A stretch of DNA of 64,000 nt from the NCBI RefSeq assembly GCF_050627025.1, contig NZ_CP192472.1; one strand, given 5' to 3'. Below the pieces are notes generated by a model that was given only the letters and a program-made list of their open reading frames with translations, was not told the origin of the DNA and did no database searches. This stretch comes from Variovorax paradoxus_P. Its GTDB lineage: Bacteria; Pseudomonadota; Gammaproteobacteria; Burkholderiales; Burkholderiaceae_C. Positions within the stretch are counted from its first letter, which is position 1. Each line of letters opens with the position of its first letter. This document shows positions 39,300 to 47,481 of this stretch, in pieces. The position numbers and the translations under genes were made by a program.

Positions 39300-41291
39300 T
39301 TATTTGTAGAGCAACTGCGGCAGCCAGAGCCCGATCTGCGGCCAGATGTACAGCAGCACGATGGCCAGCACCTGGATGCCCATGAATGGCAGCATGCCCA
39401 GGAAAATCTGGTTCAGCGTGACGTGCGGCGGGCTCACGCCCTTCAGGTAGAACGCCGCCATTGCCACCGGCGGGCTCAGGAACGCGGTTTGCAGGTTCAG
39501 CGCCACCAGCAAGCCGAAGAACAGCGGATCGACGCCGAAGTTGTCGAGCAGCGGAATGAAGATGGGCATGAAGATCACGATGATCTCCGTCCACTCCAGC
39601 GGCCAGCCCAACAGGAAGATGATCACCTGGCTCAGCACCAGGAACTGCACCTTCGTGAGGTTCATGCCAAGCACCCACTCTTCCACCAGCGCCTGCCCGC
39701 CAAGCAGCGCGAACGCCGCCGAGAAGATGGCCGAGCCCACGAAAAGCCAGCACACCATGGCCGAGGTCTTGGCCGTGAGAAACACCGATTCCTTCAGCAC
39801 CGACAGGTTGAGCCGCCGGTAGGCCGCCGCCAGCAGCATGCCGCCAAGCGCGCCCATGGCCGCCGCCTCGGTGGGCGTTGCCAGGCCCAGCACGATCGAG
39901 CCGAGCACCGAAAGGATCAGCAGCACTAGCGGAAAGAACGAGGCCAGCAGCATCTTGAAGATCTCCAGCCGCGCGAAGCTCAGGAACAGGTAGAACAGCG
40001 TGACCATCGCACCGAAGATGGCGAAGGTGACCCACCACCAGGTGGGTGCGGCGCGCACCGAAGCGCCTTCTGTCGCTGGTGCGTCGGCGGCCATGCTTGC
40101 GGTGGGCGGTTGCGCCGCCGCTGCTTCGGCTGGTGCGGTGGCTGCGCCGGGTGGTTCGGCCAGCGGGCCTGAAGAGGAAGGAGCTGCAGGCGAAGAAGGC
40201 GTGTCGCCGGAAGGGGGCTCCTGCAGTCCGCCCTCGGCCGGCGGCTCCTGCAGGCCTCCGGTGGAAGGCGGTTCCTGCAGCCCGCCTGCGCTTTCGCCTT
40301 GCGCCGGATTGCCGCTGCGCGTGGCGCCGATCTCCTCGATCTCGTAGCGCGCCTGCGCCTCGACGGTGGTTACGGCCTTGTAGCTGAAGCCGGCAAAAAG
40401 CAGAAAGATCAGGCCGGGCATTGCGACGATGCCAAGCTGCCGCAGCACATGCGAAAACGGCACGTCCGCATTGCGCCGGCCTTTCAGCAGCCCCACCACC
40501 GCGTGCGCAGCGGGGCTGTCGGCCAGCCGCTGCGACAGCGGGGGCAGCGGCACCTCGCGTTCCGCCCGCGAAAGCGGCGGCGCCCACTGGGGCTTGAGCC
40601 GCGCGATGACGATCACGTACACCACGTACAGCGAGGCGAGCATGAGCCCCGGAAAGAATGCGCCCGCATACAGCTGCACCACGGAGACACCCGCGGTCGC
40701 GCCGTAGACGATCAGCAGCACCGAGGGCGGAATCAGAATGCCCAGGCACCCGCCCGCTGTGATGGCGCCCGCGGCCAGCGGCACGCTGTAGCCCGCGCGC
40801 AGCATGGCGGGCAGGGCCAGCAGGCCCATCAGCGTGACCACCGCGCCGACGATGCCGGTTGCGGTGGCAAAGATGGTGCAGGTAACCAGCGTGGCAACGG
40901 CCAGTGCACCCGGCAGCCGTGCAAGCGCCAGGTGCAGGCTCTTGAACAGCGACTCGATGAGGTTGGCGCGTTCCACCAGGTAGCCCATGAAGACGAACAG
41001 CGGCACCGCAATGAGCACGTCGTTGGCCATGGTCTTGTAGGCAGCCTGCACCATCAGGTCGAGCGTGCGGTGCCAGTCGCGGTCGTAGGCCAGCCAGGTG
41101 AAGAGCATGCCCATGCCCATCAGCGTGAACGCCGTTGGAAAGCCCAGCATGATGGCCACCACCACGAGCGAGAGCATGAGCAGGCCCAGGTGGCCGTTGG
41201 TGATGGTGTCGGCGCTCACGAGCACCGAGGCCGCGCCGATCACGATCAGCGCCATGAACGAGAGGCCGAACCAGAGTTCGCGGCGGATCAT
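39300..41291 (-). CDS. dctM: TRAP transporter large permease DctM with proline-rich insert
   Basis: Inner-membrane DctM subunit, 663 residues against about 430 for a standard one. The first half has LGFPTAFTLMGMGMLF, GIVGAVVTLMGLLALPAM and GGCLGILIPPSVLLIVYG; the second has GLATPTEAAAMGALGGMLLAA and GWPLEWTEIIVIFMPIF. Between them lies a loop of over 150 residues, including a Pro/Ala/Glu-rich stretch with GGLQEPP three times in a row, encoded by 27-base tandem repeats. The start overlaps the dctQ stop by four bases. This build matches the large TRAP subunits of the mannitol/chloroaromatic class. The substrate is not predictable. Confidence 0.93.
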   Translation of the reverse strand: MIRRELWFGLSFMALIVIGAASVLVSADTITNGHLGLLMLSLVVVAIMLGFPTAFTLMGMGMLFTWLAYDRDWHRTLDLMVQAAYKTMANDVLIAVPLFVFMGYLVERANLIESLFKSLHLALARLPGALAVATLVTCTIFATATGIVGAVVTLMGLLALPAMLRAGYSVPLAAGAITAGGCLGILIPPSVLLIVYGATAGVSVVQLYAGAFFPGLMLASLYVVYVIVIARLKPQWAPPLSRAEREVPLPPLSQRLADSPAAHAVVGLLKGRRNADVPFSHVLRQLGIVAMPGLIFLLFAGFSYKAVTTVEAQARYEIEEIGATRSGNPAQGESAGGLQEPPSTGGLQEPPAEGGLQEPPSGDTPSSPAAPSSSGPLAEPPGAATAPAEAAAAQPPTASMAADAPATEGASVRAAPTWWWVTFAIFGAMVTLFYLFLSFARLEIFKMLLASFFPLVLLILSVLGSIVLGLATPTEAAAMGALGGMLLAAAYRRLNLSVLKESVFLTAKTSAMVCWLFVGSAIFSAAFALLGGQALVEEWVLGMNLTKVQFLVLSQVIIFLLGWPLEWTEIIVIFMPIFIPLLDNFGVDPLFFGLLVALNLQTAFLSPPVAMAAFYLKGVSPPHVTLNQIFLGMLPFMGIQVLAIVLLYIWPQIGLWLPQLLYK
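40213..40293. repeat. Three 27-base tandem repeats inside dctM
   Basis: A TCCTGCAG-centred unit recurs at 27-base spacing (cores at about 40219, 40246 and 40273). On the minus strand each unit encodes GGLQEPP plus two variable residues. Units differ at several third positions, so the array is old or constrained at protein level. Copy-number change would stay in frame. Confidence 0.85.
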
Positions 41292-41908
41292 CGTGCGGCC
41301 TCCTTGGAAACCACCACGCGGTCGAGCGCGGCAATGTCTTCGTCCTTGACGTTGACCATTTCCTTGAGCTTCTCGACGTCGACCTCTTCCACGTCCTGCT
41401 CGCGCGAAGGCCACGCGCCGCTCTGGATGCACTGCACGCAGCGGATGATCTCTACCAGCCCCTGCAACAGCAGCGTGAAACCGGCGAGCGGAATGATGTA
41501 CTTGAACGGATAGAGCGGCAGCGGCTCGGCCGAGAAGGTCTGCTCGCGGATGGCGAGCGATTCGCCTGCATAGATCCATCCGGCCCAGGTCAGCGCCACG
41601 ATGCCGGGCAGGAAGAAGACGATGTACAGCACCAGGTCGACCAGCGCCTGCGTGCGGGGACGGAAGAAGCCGTAGAGCACGTCGCCGCGCACGTGGCCGT
41701 TCTTGGAGAGCGTGTACGCGCCGGCCGTCATGAACATGGCGCCGTACAGCATGATCTGCGCGTCGAGCACCCAGGCGTGCGGGCGATTGAGCGCATAGCG
41801 CGAAAACACCTCCCAGCTGATGAGCAGCGTGAGCAGCAGCGCGCACCATGCGAAGGTCTTGCCGATCCACGTCGAGAAACGATCGACGGCCAACAGGAAA
41901 GATTGCAT
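41288..41908 (-). CDS. dctQ: TRAP transporter small permease DctQ
   Basis: Four-helix inner-membrane subunit of the TRAP transporter, 206 residues. Helices include FAWCALLLTLLISWEVFSRYALNRP (with the conserved W..F.R), AQIMLYGAMFMTAGAYTLSKNGHVRGDVLY, LVLYIVFFLPGIVALTWAGW and IIPLAGFTLLLQGLVEII. The C-terminal tail of about 45 charged residues is longer than usual. GAGGAG lies 9 bases before the ATG at 41908. It is translationally coupled to dctM and separated from dctP by a hairpin. Confidence 0.92.
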   Translation of the reverse strand: MQSFLLAVDRFSTWIGKTFAWCALLLTLLISWEVFSRYALNRPHAWVLDAQIMLYGAMFMTAGAYTLSKNGHVRGDVLYGFFRPRTQALVDLVLYIVFFLPGIVALTWAGWIYAGESLAIREQTFSAEPLPLYPFKYIIPLAGFTLLLQGLVEIIRCVQCIQSGAWPSREQDVEEVDVEKLKEMVNVKDEDIAALDRVVVSKEAAR

Positions 41909-41956
41909 CGAAATGAACTCCTCGCTGCGCGCGGCGCAGCACGGACGCACAGGCAT

Positions 41957-41985
41957 GAAAAGAGGGCACCGCGCCGGGTGCCCTC
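41957..41985 (-). terminator. Hairpin between dctP and dctQ (partial terminator)
   Basis: GAGGGCACC (41962-41970) pairs perfectly with GGTGCCCTC (41977-41985) around a GCGCCG loop. On the minus strand it is followed by CTTTTCA, a short T-run. It lies 17 bases after the dctP stop codon. Such a hairpin would lower read-through and keep receptor levels above permease levels; it could also be an mRNA 3' stabiliser. Confidence 0.65.
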
Positions 41986-42002
41986 GCATCAACGGATCGG
42001 CA

Positions 42003-43118
42003 TCAGGACTTCTTGGCTTGCGAGCCGAAGTAGTGGTTGTAGGCCATCTTGAAATCGACCGTGTAGTCGTTGTGCCATTGGCCGGCACGCTCGGCAAAAG
42101 CCTTTTGAGAGTCGAGCACCTTCTTGAACATCGGGTTCTCGGCAGCCTTCTTGGCAATGGTCTTGTCCCACGACGCAAGCTGCGCGCGCAAGATGGCGTC
42201 GGGCGTCTTGTAGAACTTGATGCCGGCTTTTTTAAGCTCGATGTAGTCTTGCGAGTTGCGCTGGATGGCCTTCCAGCTCATGTCCGCGCTGGACGCCTGC
42301 ACCGCATAGTCGATGATCGACTTGAGTTCCGCCGGCAATGCCGCGAGCTTGCCCTTGTTGAACAGGATCTCGAACTGCTCGCCCGACTGGTGGAAGCTCT
42401 GCAGCATGCAGTTCTTCGCCACGTCGGGAAAGCCCAGCACGCGATCGCTCGACGCATTGTTGAACTCGGCCGCATCGATGAGGCCGCGGTCCAGCGCCGG
42501 CACGATCTCGCCGCCCGGCAGCGGGTTCACGGCCGTGCCCATGTCGGTGAACACGTCGACGGCCAGGCCCACGGTGCGGAACTTCAGGCCCTTCATGTCT
42601 TCCACGCGGGCCACCGGCTTCTTGAACCAGCCCAGCGGCTGCGTGGGCATGGGGCCGTACAGGTACGAGACCACGTCCAGGTTCAGGCTCTTGTAGATTT
42701 CCTCGATCAGCGCCTTGCCGCCGCCGTAGTTGTGCCAGGCCAGCACCATGTTGGCGTCCATGCCGTAGCCGGGGCCCGACCCCCAGAGCGCAAGCGCCGA
42801 GTTCTTGCCGTACCAATAGGCCACCACGCCGTGACCGCCGTCGAGCGTGCCCTTGGCGACCGCATCGAGCAGCTGAAAGGCGGGCACCACGGAGCCCGCC
42901 GGCAGCACTTCGATCTTCAGGCGGCTGCCCGCCATGTCATTGACCTTCTTTGCGAAGTCTTGCGCGTATTCATGGAAGATGTCCTTAGCCGGCCAGGTAC
43001 TCTGGAAGCGCAGCGAAGTGGTCTGGGCCATGCTGACCATGGGTGCCGACATGGCACCTGCGGCCACCGCTGCACCTTTGAGAAGATTGCGGCGGCGGGG
43101 TGATTTGCTCTCTGTCAT
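42003..43118 (-). CDS. dctP: TRAP transporter periplasmic receptor DctP
   Basis: Periplasmic receptor of 371 residues, first gene of the dctPQM operon. A twin-arginine signal is visible (SPRRRNLLKGAAVAAGAMSAP) with cleavage near SMAQ. The mature protein has LRFQSTWPAKDIFHEYAQDF, the segment MKGLKFRTVG with the conserved arginine that contacts the ligand carboxylate, and DRGLIDAAEFNN. It fits the DctP-type subfamily for alpha-keto acids or mandelate-like compounds (long form). GGAG lies 9 bases before the ATG at 43118. Ligand: a carboxylic acid, not further defined. Confidence 0.93.
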   Translation of the reverse strand: MTESKSPRRRNLLKGAAVAAGAMSAPMVSMAQTTSLRFQSTWPAKDIFHEYAQDFAKKVNDMAGSRLKIEVLPAGSVVPAFQLLDAVAKGTLDGGHGVVAYWYGKNSALALWGSGPGYGMDANMVLAWHNYGGGKALIEEIYKSLNLDVVSYLYGPMPTQPLGWFKKPVARVEDMKGLKFRTVGLAVDVFTDMGTAVNPLPGGEIVPALDRGLIDAAEFNNASSDRVLGFPDVAKNCMLQSFHQSGEQFEILFNKGKLAALPAELKSIIDYAVQASSADMSWKAIQRNSQDYIELKKAGIKFYKTPDAILRAQLASWDKTIAKKAAENPMFKKVLDSQKAFAERAGQWHNDYTVDFKMAYNHYFGSQAKKS

Positions 43119-43230
43119 GTTGTCTCGCTCCATACAAGTTCTGACTGAAGAAACCCTGCCCGCCTTCTTGGCGCTATGTTCGGCAGGCCCATGCGCATCT
43201 TTGGCGCGCTGGAATATGCGACAAACAGGG

Positions 43231-43250
43231 TTTTCACGAACTGGTGAAAA
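43231..43250. promoter_or_regulatory. Perfect inverted repeat upstream of dctP and the rhodanese gene
   Basis: TTTTCAC (43231-43237) pairs with GTGAAAA (43244-43250) over a 6-base spacer. It sits in the 219-base divergent interval, 113 bases before the dctP ATG and 88 bases before the rhodanese ATG. It could be an operator for the TRAP genes; the regulator is not encoded next door. Confidence 0.4.
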
Positions 43251-43337
43251 ATTCCATCATTCGGCGGGGCCTGCAAACAGCGCGAGAGCACGGTTTGCCA
43301 GTGAAAGCGGCCCCACCCATCAAGAGGACTCAAGGAC

Positions 43338-43751
43338 ATGACCGAACCCGTTGGGGAAAAGGGCTATGCCGGCGACGTAACGCCAGAGCAGGCCGCACAG
43401 TGGATGGCAAGCGGCGAGGCCGTATTGGTAGACGTGCGCAGCGACGCCGAGCGCGAATGGGTCGGCTACGTACCGGGCGCGGTGCCCCTGGCCTGGAAGC
43501 AGTGGCCGGGCATGGTGCTCAACCCGGCGTTCGACGGCGGCATCCGGGCCGCAGGCGAAAACGGCAACAAAAAGCTGGTGCTGCTGTGCCGCAGCGGCGT
43601 GCGCTCCATCGCTGCCGCCAGGCGTGCGACAGAACTGGGCCTGGAGGCATACAACATCCTGGAGGGCTTCGAAGGCAATCCGGACGACAACGGGCACCGC
43701 GGCGTGCTTGGGGGCTGGCGCAAGCGCGGGCTGCCCTGGAAGCAGAACTAG
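43338..43751 (+). CDS. Single-domain rhodanese (sulfurtransferase)
   Basis: A 137-residue rhodanese-domain protein, probably a cytoplasmic thiosulfate or persulfide sulfurtransferase. The active cysteine is C84 in LLCRSGVRS; the family start TPEQAAQWMASGEAVLVDVRSDAE and end GHRGVLGGWRKRGLPW are typical of proteobacterial single-domain rhodaneses. An AGGAC sequence lies upstream. It is divergent from the TRAP operon and convergent with the BON-LysM gene, with a strong hairpin between. Confidence 0.93.
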   Translation: MTEPVGEKGYAGDVTPEQAAQWMASGEAVLVDVRSDAEREWVGYVPGAVPLAWKQWPGMVLNPAFDGGIRAAGENGNKKLVLLCRSGVRSIAAARRATELGLEAYNILEGFEGNPDDNGHRGVLGGWRKRGLPWKQN

Positions 43752-43806
43752 GGTTCACCATAAAGCGTGCCCTGTGCACACGCCCTGAGCAACAGCGCCA
43801 AAAAAC

Positions 43807-43836
43807 AAAGGGCCCACTGTCTCCAGTGGGCCCTTT
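43807..43836. terminator. Bidirectional terminator between rhodanese and BON-LysM genes
   Basis: A perfect 13-base stem (43807-43819 with 43824-43836) closes a TCTC loop. The minus strand continues into a T-rich tract (opposite 43801-43809), so it ends the BON-LysM transcript best; TTT within the stem end serves the plus strand weakly. Confidence 0.85.
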
Positions 43837-43856
43837 CATCGGCGAGCTGAATCAGT

Positions 43857-44318
43857 TCAAAGCGCCGGAATGCGCAGCTTCTGACCCGGATAGATCTTGT
43901 CCGGATGGCTCAGCATCGGCTTGTTCGCCTCGAAGATCGCGTTGTACTTGTTCGCGTCGCCGTAGTACTTTTTGGAAATGGCCGAGAGCGTGTCGCCCTT
44001 CACCACGTCGTGGTACTGCGCCGGCGGGGCGGCTGGTGCGACCAGATTGTTGTCGACACTCGTCACATTGGCGACGTTGCCGGCGGCAAGCCCGGCTTTT
44101 TCGCTTGCTTCCTGCGATGGTGCCTGGCCCGCCAGCGTAACGACCCCCGTCGCGGCGGTGTAGGTCACCTCCAGGCCCGTGAGCCCGAGATTCTGCGTCT
44201 CGATGTAGGTCTTGATGGCAGCCGCGGCCTTGGTGTTCGCGTCCGGCTCGGCAGCGTGTGCCGACGAGCCGCCGAACAGCTTTTCTCCTGCTTCCTTGAT
44301 GAAACTCAGCAAACCCAT
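43857..44318 (-). CDS. BON-LysM protein (Kbp/YgaU-like)
   Basis: A 153-residue cytoplasmic-type protein similar to E. coli Kbp/YgaU, which binds potassium. It begins MGLLSFIKEAGEKLFGG, the same N-terminal helix as Kbp. The BON domain (about 30-92) includes LEVTYTAATGVVTLAGQAPSQ, and the LysM domain (about 100-152) includes HDVVKGDTLSAISKKYYGDANKYNAIFEANKP and IYPGQKLRIP. There is no signal peptide, as in Kbp. The ATG at 44318 is preceded by AGGAG. It stands alone and is divergent from coaX. Confidence 0.92.
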   Translation of the reverse strand: MGLLSFIKEAGEKLFGGSSAHAAEPDANTKAAAAIKTYIETQNLGLTGLEVTYTAATGVVTLAGQAPSQEASEKAGLAAGNVANVTSVDNNLVAPAAPPAQYHDVVKGDTLSAISKKYYGDANKYNAIFEANKPMLSHPDKIYPGQKLRIPAL

Positions 44319-44445
44319 GGGGTACTCCTTTTGCCGTGGTGGTGGTGGGAATCGCGACTGTAACGGCGGCTGGTGACCCTGGCGCGTAGTCCCTTGCCGC
44401 AAGTGCAAGCGGCGGTAAGCGACATAAAGTCGCAATAATCCGTCC

Positions 44446-45222
44446 ATGGCCTCCCCCTTTCTTGCGATCGACATCGGCAACACCCGCCTCAAATGGGCTC
44501 TCTACGATGGGGCGCATCCGGGGGCCACGCTGCAGGCGCATGGTGCCGAGTTTCTCGACCACATCGAGCGCCTCGCAGAAGGCCCTTGGGCCGACCTGCC
44601 CGCGCCGGGTGCCATGCTGGGCTGCGTGGTGGCTGGCGATGCGGTACGCCGCCGCGCCGAGGAACAGATCGAGGAGCGCTTCGAATGCGCGCCGCGATGG
44701 GTGGTGGCAAGCGCGGCCGAGGCCGGCATCGTCAACGGCTACGACCATCCGACGCGGCTGGGCGCCGACCGCTGGGTGGCAATGATCGGTGCGCGCCACC
44801 GCATGCTCGGCACAGGCTCCGCACGGCCCATGGTGGTCGTGATGATCGGCACGGCCGTGACAGTGGAGGCCATCGACGCCAGCGGCAAATTTCTGGGCGG
44901 GCTGATCCTGCCGGGCCACGGCATCATGCTGCGGGCGCTCGAATCGGGCACGGCCGGGCTGCACGTGCCCACGGGTGAGGTGCGCGAATTTCCCACCAAC
45001 ACCAGCGATGCGCTCACCAGTGGCGGCACCTACGCCATTGCCGGTGCGGTCGAGCGCATGGTGCAGCACGTGCGCTCGCACTGCGGCGCCGAGCCTGCCT
45101 GCTACATGACGGGCGGCGCAGGGTGGAAGATGGCCCCCGTCATGAACGGAGATTTCGAACTCGTCGAAAGCCTGATCATGGACGGGCTTCTGGTGATTGC
45201 ACGCGAACGGGCCGCCGAGTAA
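44446..45222 (+). CDS. coaX: Type III pantothenate kinase
   Basis: Phosphorylates pantothenate, the first step of CoA synthesis, 258 residues. The N-terminal phosphate loop is LAIDIGNTRLKWALYD; the middle has HPTRLGADRWVAMIGARH, with the aspartate that activates pantothenate, and MIGTAVTVEAID. The end is GWKMAPVMNGDFELVESLIMDGL. Burkholderiales use this kinase type instead of CoaA, often after birA, but here no birA is next to it. The gene is divergent from the BON-LysM gene. Confidence 0.94.
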   Translation: MASPFLAIDIGNTRLKWALYDGAHPGATLQAHGAEFLDHIERLAEGPWADLPAPGAMLGCVVAGDAVRRRAEEQIEERFECAPRWVVASAAEAGIVNGYDHPTRLGADRWVAMIGARHRMLGTGSARPMVVVMIGTAVTVEAIDASGKFLGGLILPGHGIMLRALESGTAGLHVPTGEVREFPTNTSDALTSGGTYAIAGAVERMVQHVRSHCGAEPACYMTGGAGWKMAPVMNGDFELVESLIMDGLLVIARERAAE

Positions 45223-45239
45223 AGCTTTTGCGGGAAAGC

Positions 45240-46628
45240 TCAGGGGCGCATGAGCGCTTCGGCCACCGCGTGGAACGCGGGCAGCGTCAGCGGGTCGTTC
45301 CCCGCACTGGCCGCCACCGGATGCGCGGCGTAGCGCACGATCACCATCTCGGCCTTCGGATCGATGTAGATGCTTTGCCCGTGGATGCCGCGCGCCATGT
45401 AGGCGCCGTGCGGGTTGTTCGACACCCACCACATGTTGCGGTACGACCAGCCCGGCAGCAGCGTGTAGCCTGCCTTCACGAATTTGGCCGGGTCGCCGCC
45501 GCGCTGGATGTCTTCGACCACGGCCTTTGGAATGGCTTGCTGCCCATTGGGTGCCCGGCCGCCGTTGCGCATGGTTTCGCCGAAGCGCGCAAGGTCGCGC
45601 AGCACCGTGTTGAGACCGCCGCCGCCCGACTCGGTGCCGATGCGGTCGACCATGAAGTAGGCGTCCTGCTCGGCGCCGATGCGGCGCCAGATCTTTTCGC
45701 TCAGCAAGTCGGCGAGCGGCTGGTTGCTCACGCGGCGCAAGACCCAGGCGAGCACTTCGGCGTTGACCGTCTTGTAGGCAAAGGCGGTGTCGTGCGCGCC
45801 TTCCTTCTTGAGCGTGGCCAGAAATTCATAGAACGACTTCGGGCCCGTGTAGTTCGGCCCCTGCGCCAGCATGCCGCCGGCGCGCGCGTAGTCCCAGATC
45901 TCGGCCTTCGGGTCGGCGTAGTTTTCGGAGTAGTGCACGCCGATGGTCATGTCCATCACCTGGCGCACCGTCGCATCGCCGTAGGCCGTGTCCTTGAGCT
46001 CAGGCAGGTAGCGGGTGACGAGCGCCGACGGGTCGAGCTTGCCTTCGTCCGCGAGGATGGCCGCCAGCGTGCCCACGAACGACTTGGTGACAGACATCGC
46101 AATGTGCGGCCGTTCGGGCGTGAGCGCGCCGAAATACTTTTCGTAGACCACGCGGCCGCGGTGCATCACCAGGATGCCGTCGGTGTACGTGCGTGGAATC
46201 ATCTGCGCGAAGGTCATCGTCTCTTCGCTGGCCGTGCTTCCCAGGGGCTTGAACGTGACGGCTTCGATGTCGTTGCGCAGCGCCGCAGGCAAGGGGCTGG
46301 GCGCACCGCTGCCGCGCCAGACGTTGGCGGTGGGCACGGTTTCGCGCACATGCGAAAAGCTCCAGCGCGTGCGCGGAAACACGCCACCGGCCGGGTTGTC
46401 GAAGGTAATCAGCTTGTCGGGCGCAGGCGGAAAGCCCTTCATCCAGCCCATTGCCTCCACCGACGTGGCCGCGGGATCGGGAGGCGCGGCGGGCGCGGGT
46501 GTCTGGGCGTTCGATGGGGTGTTCACGGCAAGCAGTGCAAAGGCGGCGGCGAGCGCCGTTCGTTGGAAAAAAAAGAACATGGGCAACGTGGCTCCGGTGG
46601 AATTCATCTTCTTCAACATGCGCTTCAT
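45240..46628 (-). CDS. Serine hydrolase (class C beta-lactamase / 6-aminohexanoate-dimer hydrolase fold)
   Basis: Exported hydrolase of 462 residues with a leader (about 10-42, ending SNAQT). The catalytic SxxK is S179-V-T-K182, a YKTVNAE element supplies the Tyr and Asn, and HGQS takes the place of the KTG motif, a pattern seen in EstB and NylB-like enzymes rather than true beta-lactamases. Its start overlaps the stop of the crotonase gene by four bases, so the two are co-translated. A role in hydrolysing an ester or amide before CoA-dependent breakdown is possible. Confidence 0.88.
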   Translation of the reverse strand: MKRMLKKMNSTGATLPMFFFFQRTALAAAFALLAVNTPSNAQTPAPAAPPDPAATSVEAMGWMKGFPPAPDKLITFDNPAGGVFPRTRWSFSHVRETVPTANVWRGSGAPSPLPAALRNDIEAVTFKPLGSTASEETMTFAQMIPRTYTDGILVMHRGRVVYEKYFGALTPERPHIAMSVTKSFVGTLAAILADEGKLDPSALVTRYLPELKDTAYGDATVRQVMDMTIGVHYSENYADPKAEIWDYARAGGMLAQGPNYTGPKSFYEFLATLKKEGAHDTAFAYKTVNAEVLAWVLRRVSNQPLADLLSEKIWRRIGAEQDAYFMVDRIGTESGGGGLNTVLRDLARFGETMRNGGRAPNGQQAIPKAVVEDIQRGGDPAKFVKAGYTLLPGWSYRNMWWVSNNPHGAYMARGIHGQSIYIDPKAEMVIVRYAAHPVAASAGNDPLTLPAFHAVAEALMRP

Positions 46629-47449
46629 CGGCCGCTGAAGCGCGCCGGCCGGCGCTCGACGAACGAGCGCACGCCTTCCGCCGCGTCTTCGCTGTTCGAC
46701 AGCCGCTTCTGCGTTTCGATGAATTCCGCCACGGCCGCGAGCGGGCCTTGCTCCACGGCCTTGATCACGTTGAGCCGGGTGGCCACCACTGCGAGCGGCG
46801 CCTGCGCCTCAATGCGCTGTGCAATGGCCAGCGCCGCGTCGAGTTCCTGCCCGGCGGCAACCACTTTCTGCACGAAGTTGAGGCGATAGGCCTCGGCACT
46901 GTCGAACTCGTCGGCGGTGAGCAGGTGCAGCATGGCATTGCCCACGCCCGCGCGCTCGGCCATGCGCAGCGTGGCGCCGCCCGTGGCCATGATGCCGCGC
47001 TGCACTTCCATCTGCGAGAAGCGGCAGTTGTCGGCCGCCACCACGATGTCGGCGCCCAGCATCAGCTCGATGCCCACCGTAAAGCAGATGCCCTTCACCG
47101 CCACCACCATCGGCTTGGTGCGGCGGCGGTAGCCGGGCAGGCCGAAGTCGTGCGGCTCCACCAACCCCGGCAGAACCGCCTTTTCGCCGCGCTTCATGTA
47201 TTCGGTCACCGCCGGCAGGTCCAGGCCCGCCGTGAAGTGGTCGCCGAACGCATGCAGCACGCCCACGCGCAGCTCCGGGTCGTCGTCCAGCCGGGTGTAG
47301 GCCTCCGCCAACTGCCTGAACATCGGCGGCGTCCAGCCGTTGCGCTTGGCGGGACGGTTGATGCCGATCAGCAGCACATGGCCGATGACCTGCGTGTCGA
47401 TACAGCCTTCTGCGGGTGGGGTGGTTGCGGTAATGGGCGCGGCGGTCAT
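46625..47449 (-). CDS. Enoyl-CoA hydratase/isomerase family protein (crotonase)
   Basis: Crotonase-superfamily enzyme of 274 residues. Oxyanion-hole segments are GDHFTAGLDLPAV and ICFTVGIELMLGADIVVAADNCRFSQMEVQRGIM; the usual catalytic glutamate of hydratases at the GxPGxGG position is not evident (here MATGGATLRM), so it may be an isomerase or another crotonase type. AGGAG precedes the ATG at 47449. It lies between 3-hydroxybutyryl-CoA dehydrogenase (32-base gap) and the serine hydrolase, on one strand, giving a three-gene operon of beta-oxidation flavour. Confidence 0.9.
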   Translation of the reverse strand: MTAAPITATTPPAEGCIDTQVIGHVLLIGINRPAKRNGWTPPMFRQLAEAYTRLDDDPELRVGVLHAFGDHFTAGLDLPAVTEYMKRGEKAVLPGLVEPHDFGLPGYRRRTKPMVVAVKGICFTVGIELMLGADIVVAADNCRFSQMEVQRGIMATGGATLRMAERAGVGNAMLHLLTADEFDSAEAYRLNFVQKVVAAGQELDAALAIAQRIEAQAPLAVVATRLNVIKAVEQGPLAAVAEFIETQKRLSNSEDAAEGVRSFVERRPARFSGR

Positions 47450-47481
47450 GGCTTGTCTCCTTTGTTGTTCTTTCGGGGCGC

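Noticed and set aside
45223..45240. AGCTTT/AAAGCT hairpin between coaX and the serine hydrolase gene
   Set aside because: Only a 6-base stem with no T-tract and overlapping the hydrolase stop codon; too weak to call a terminator.
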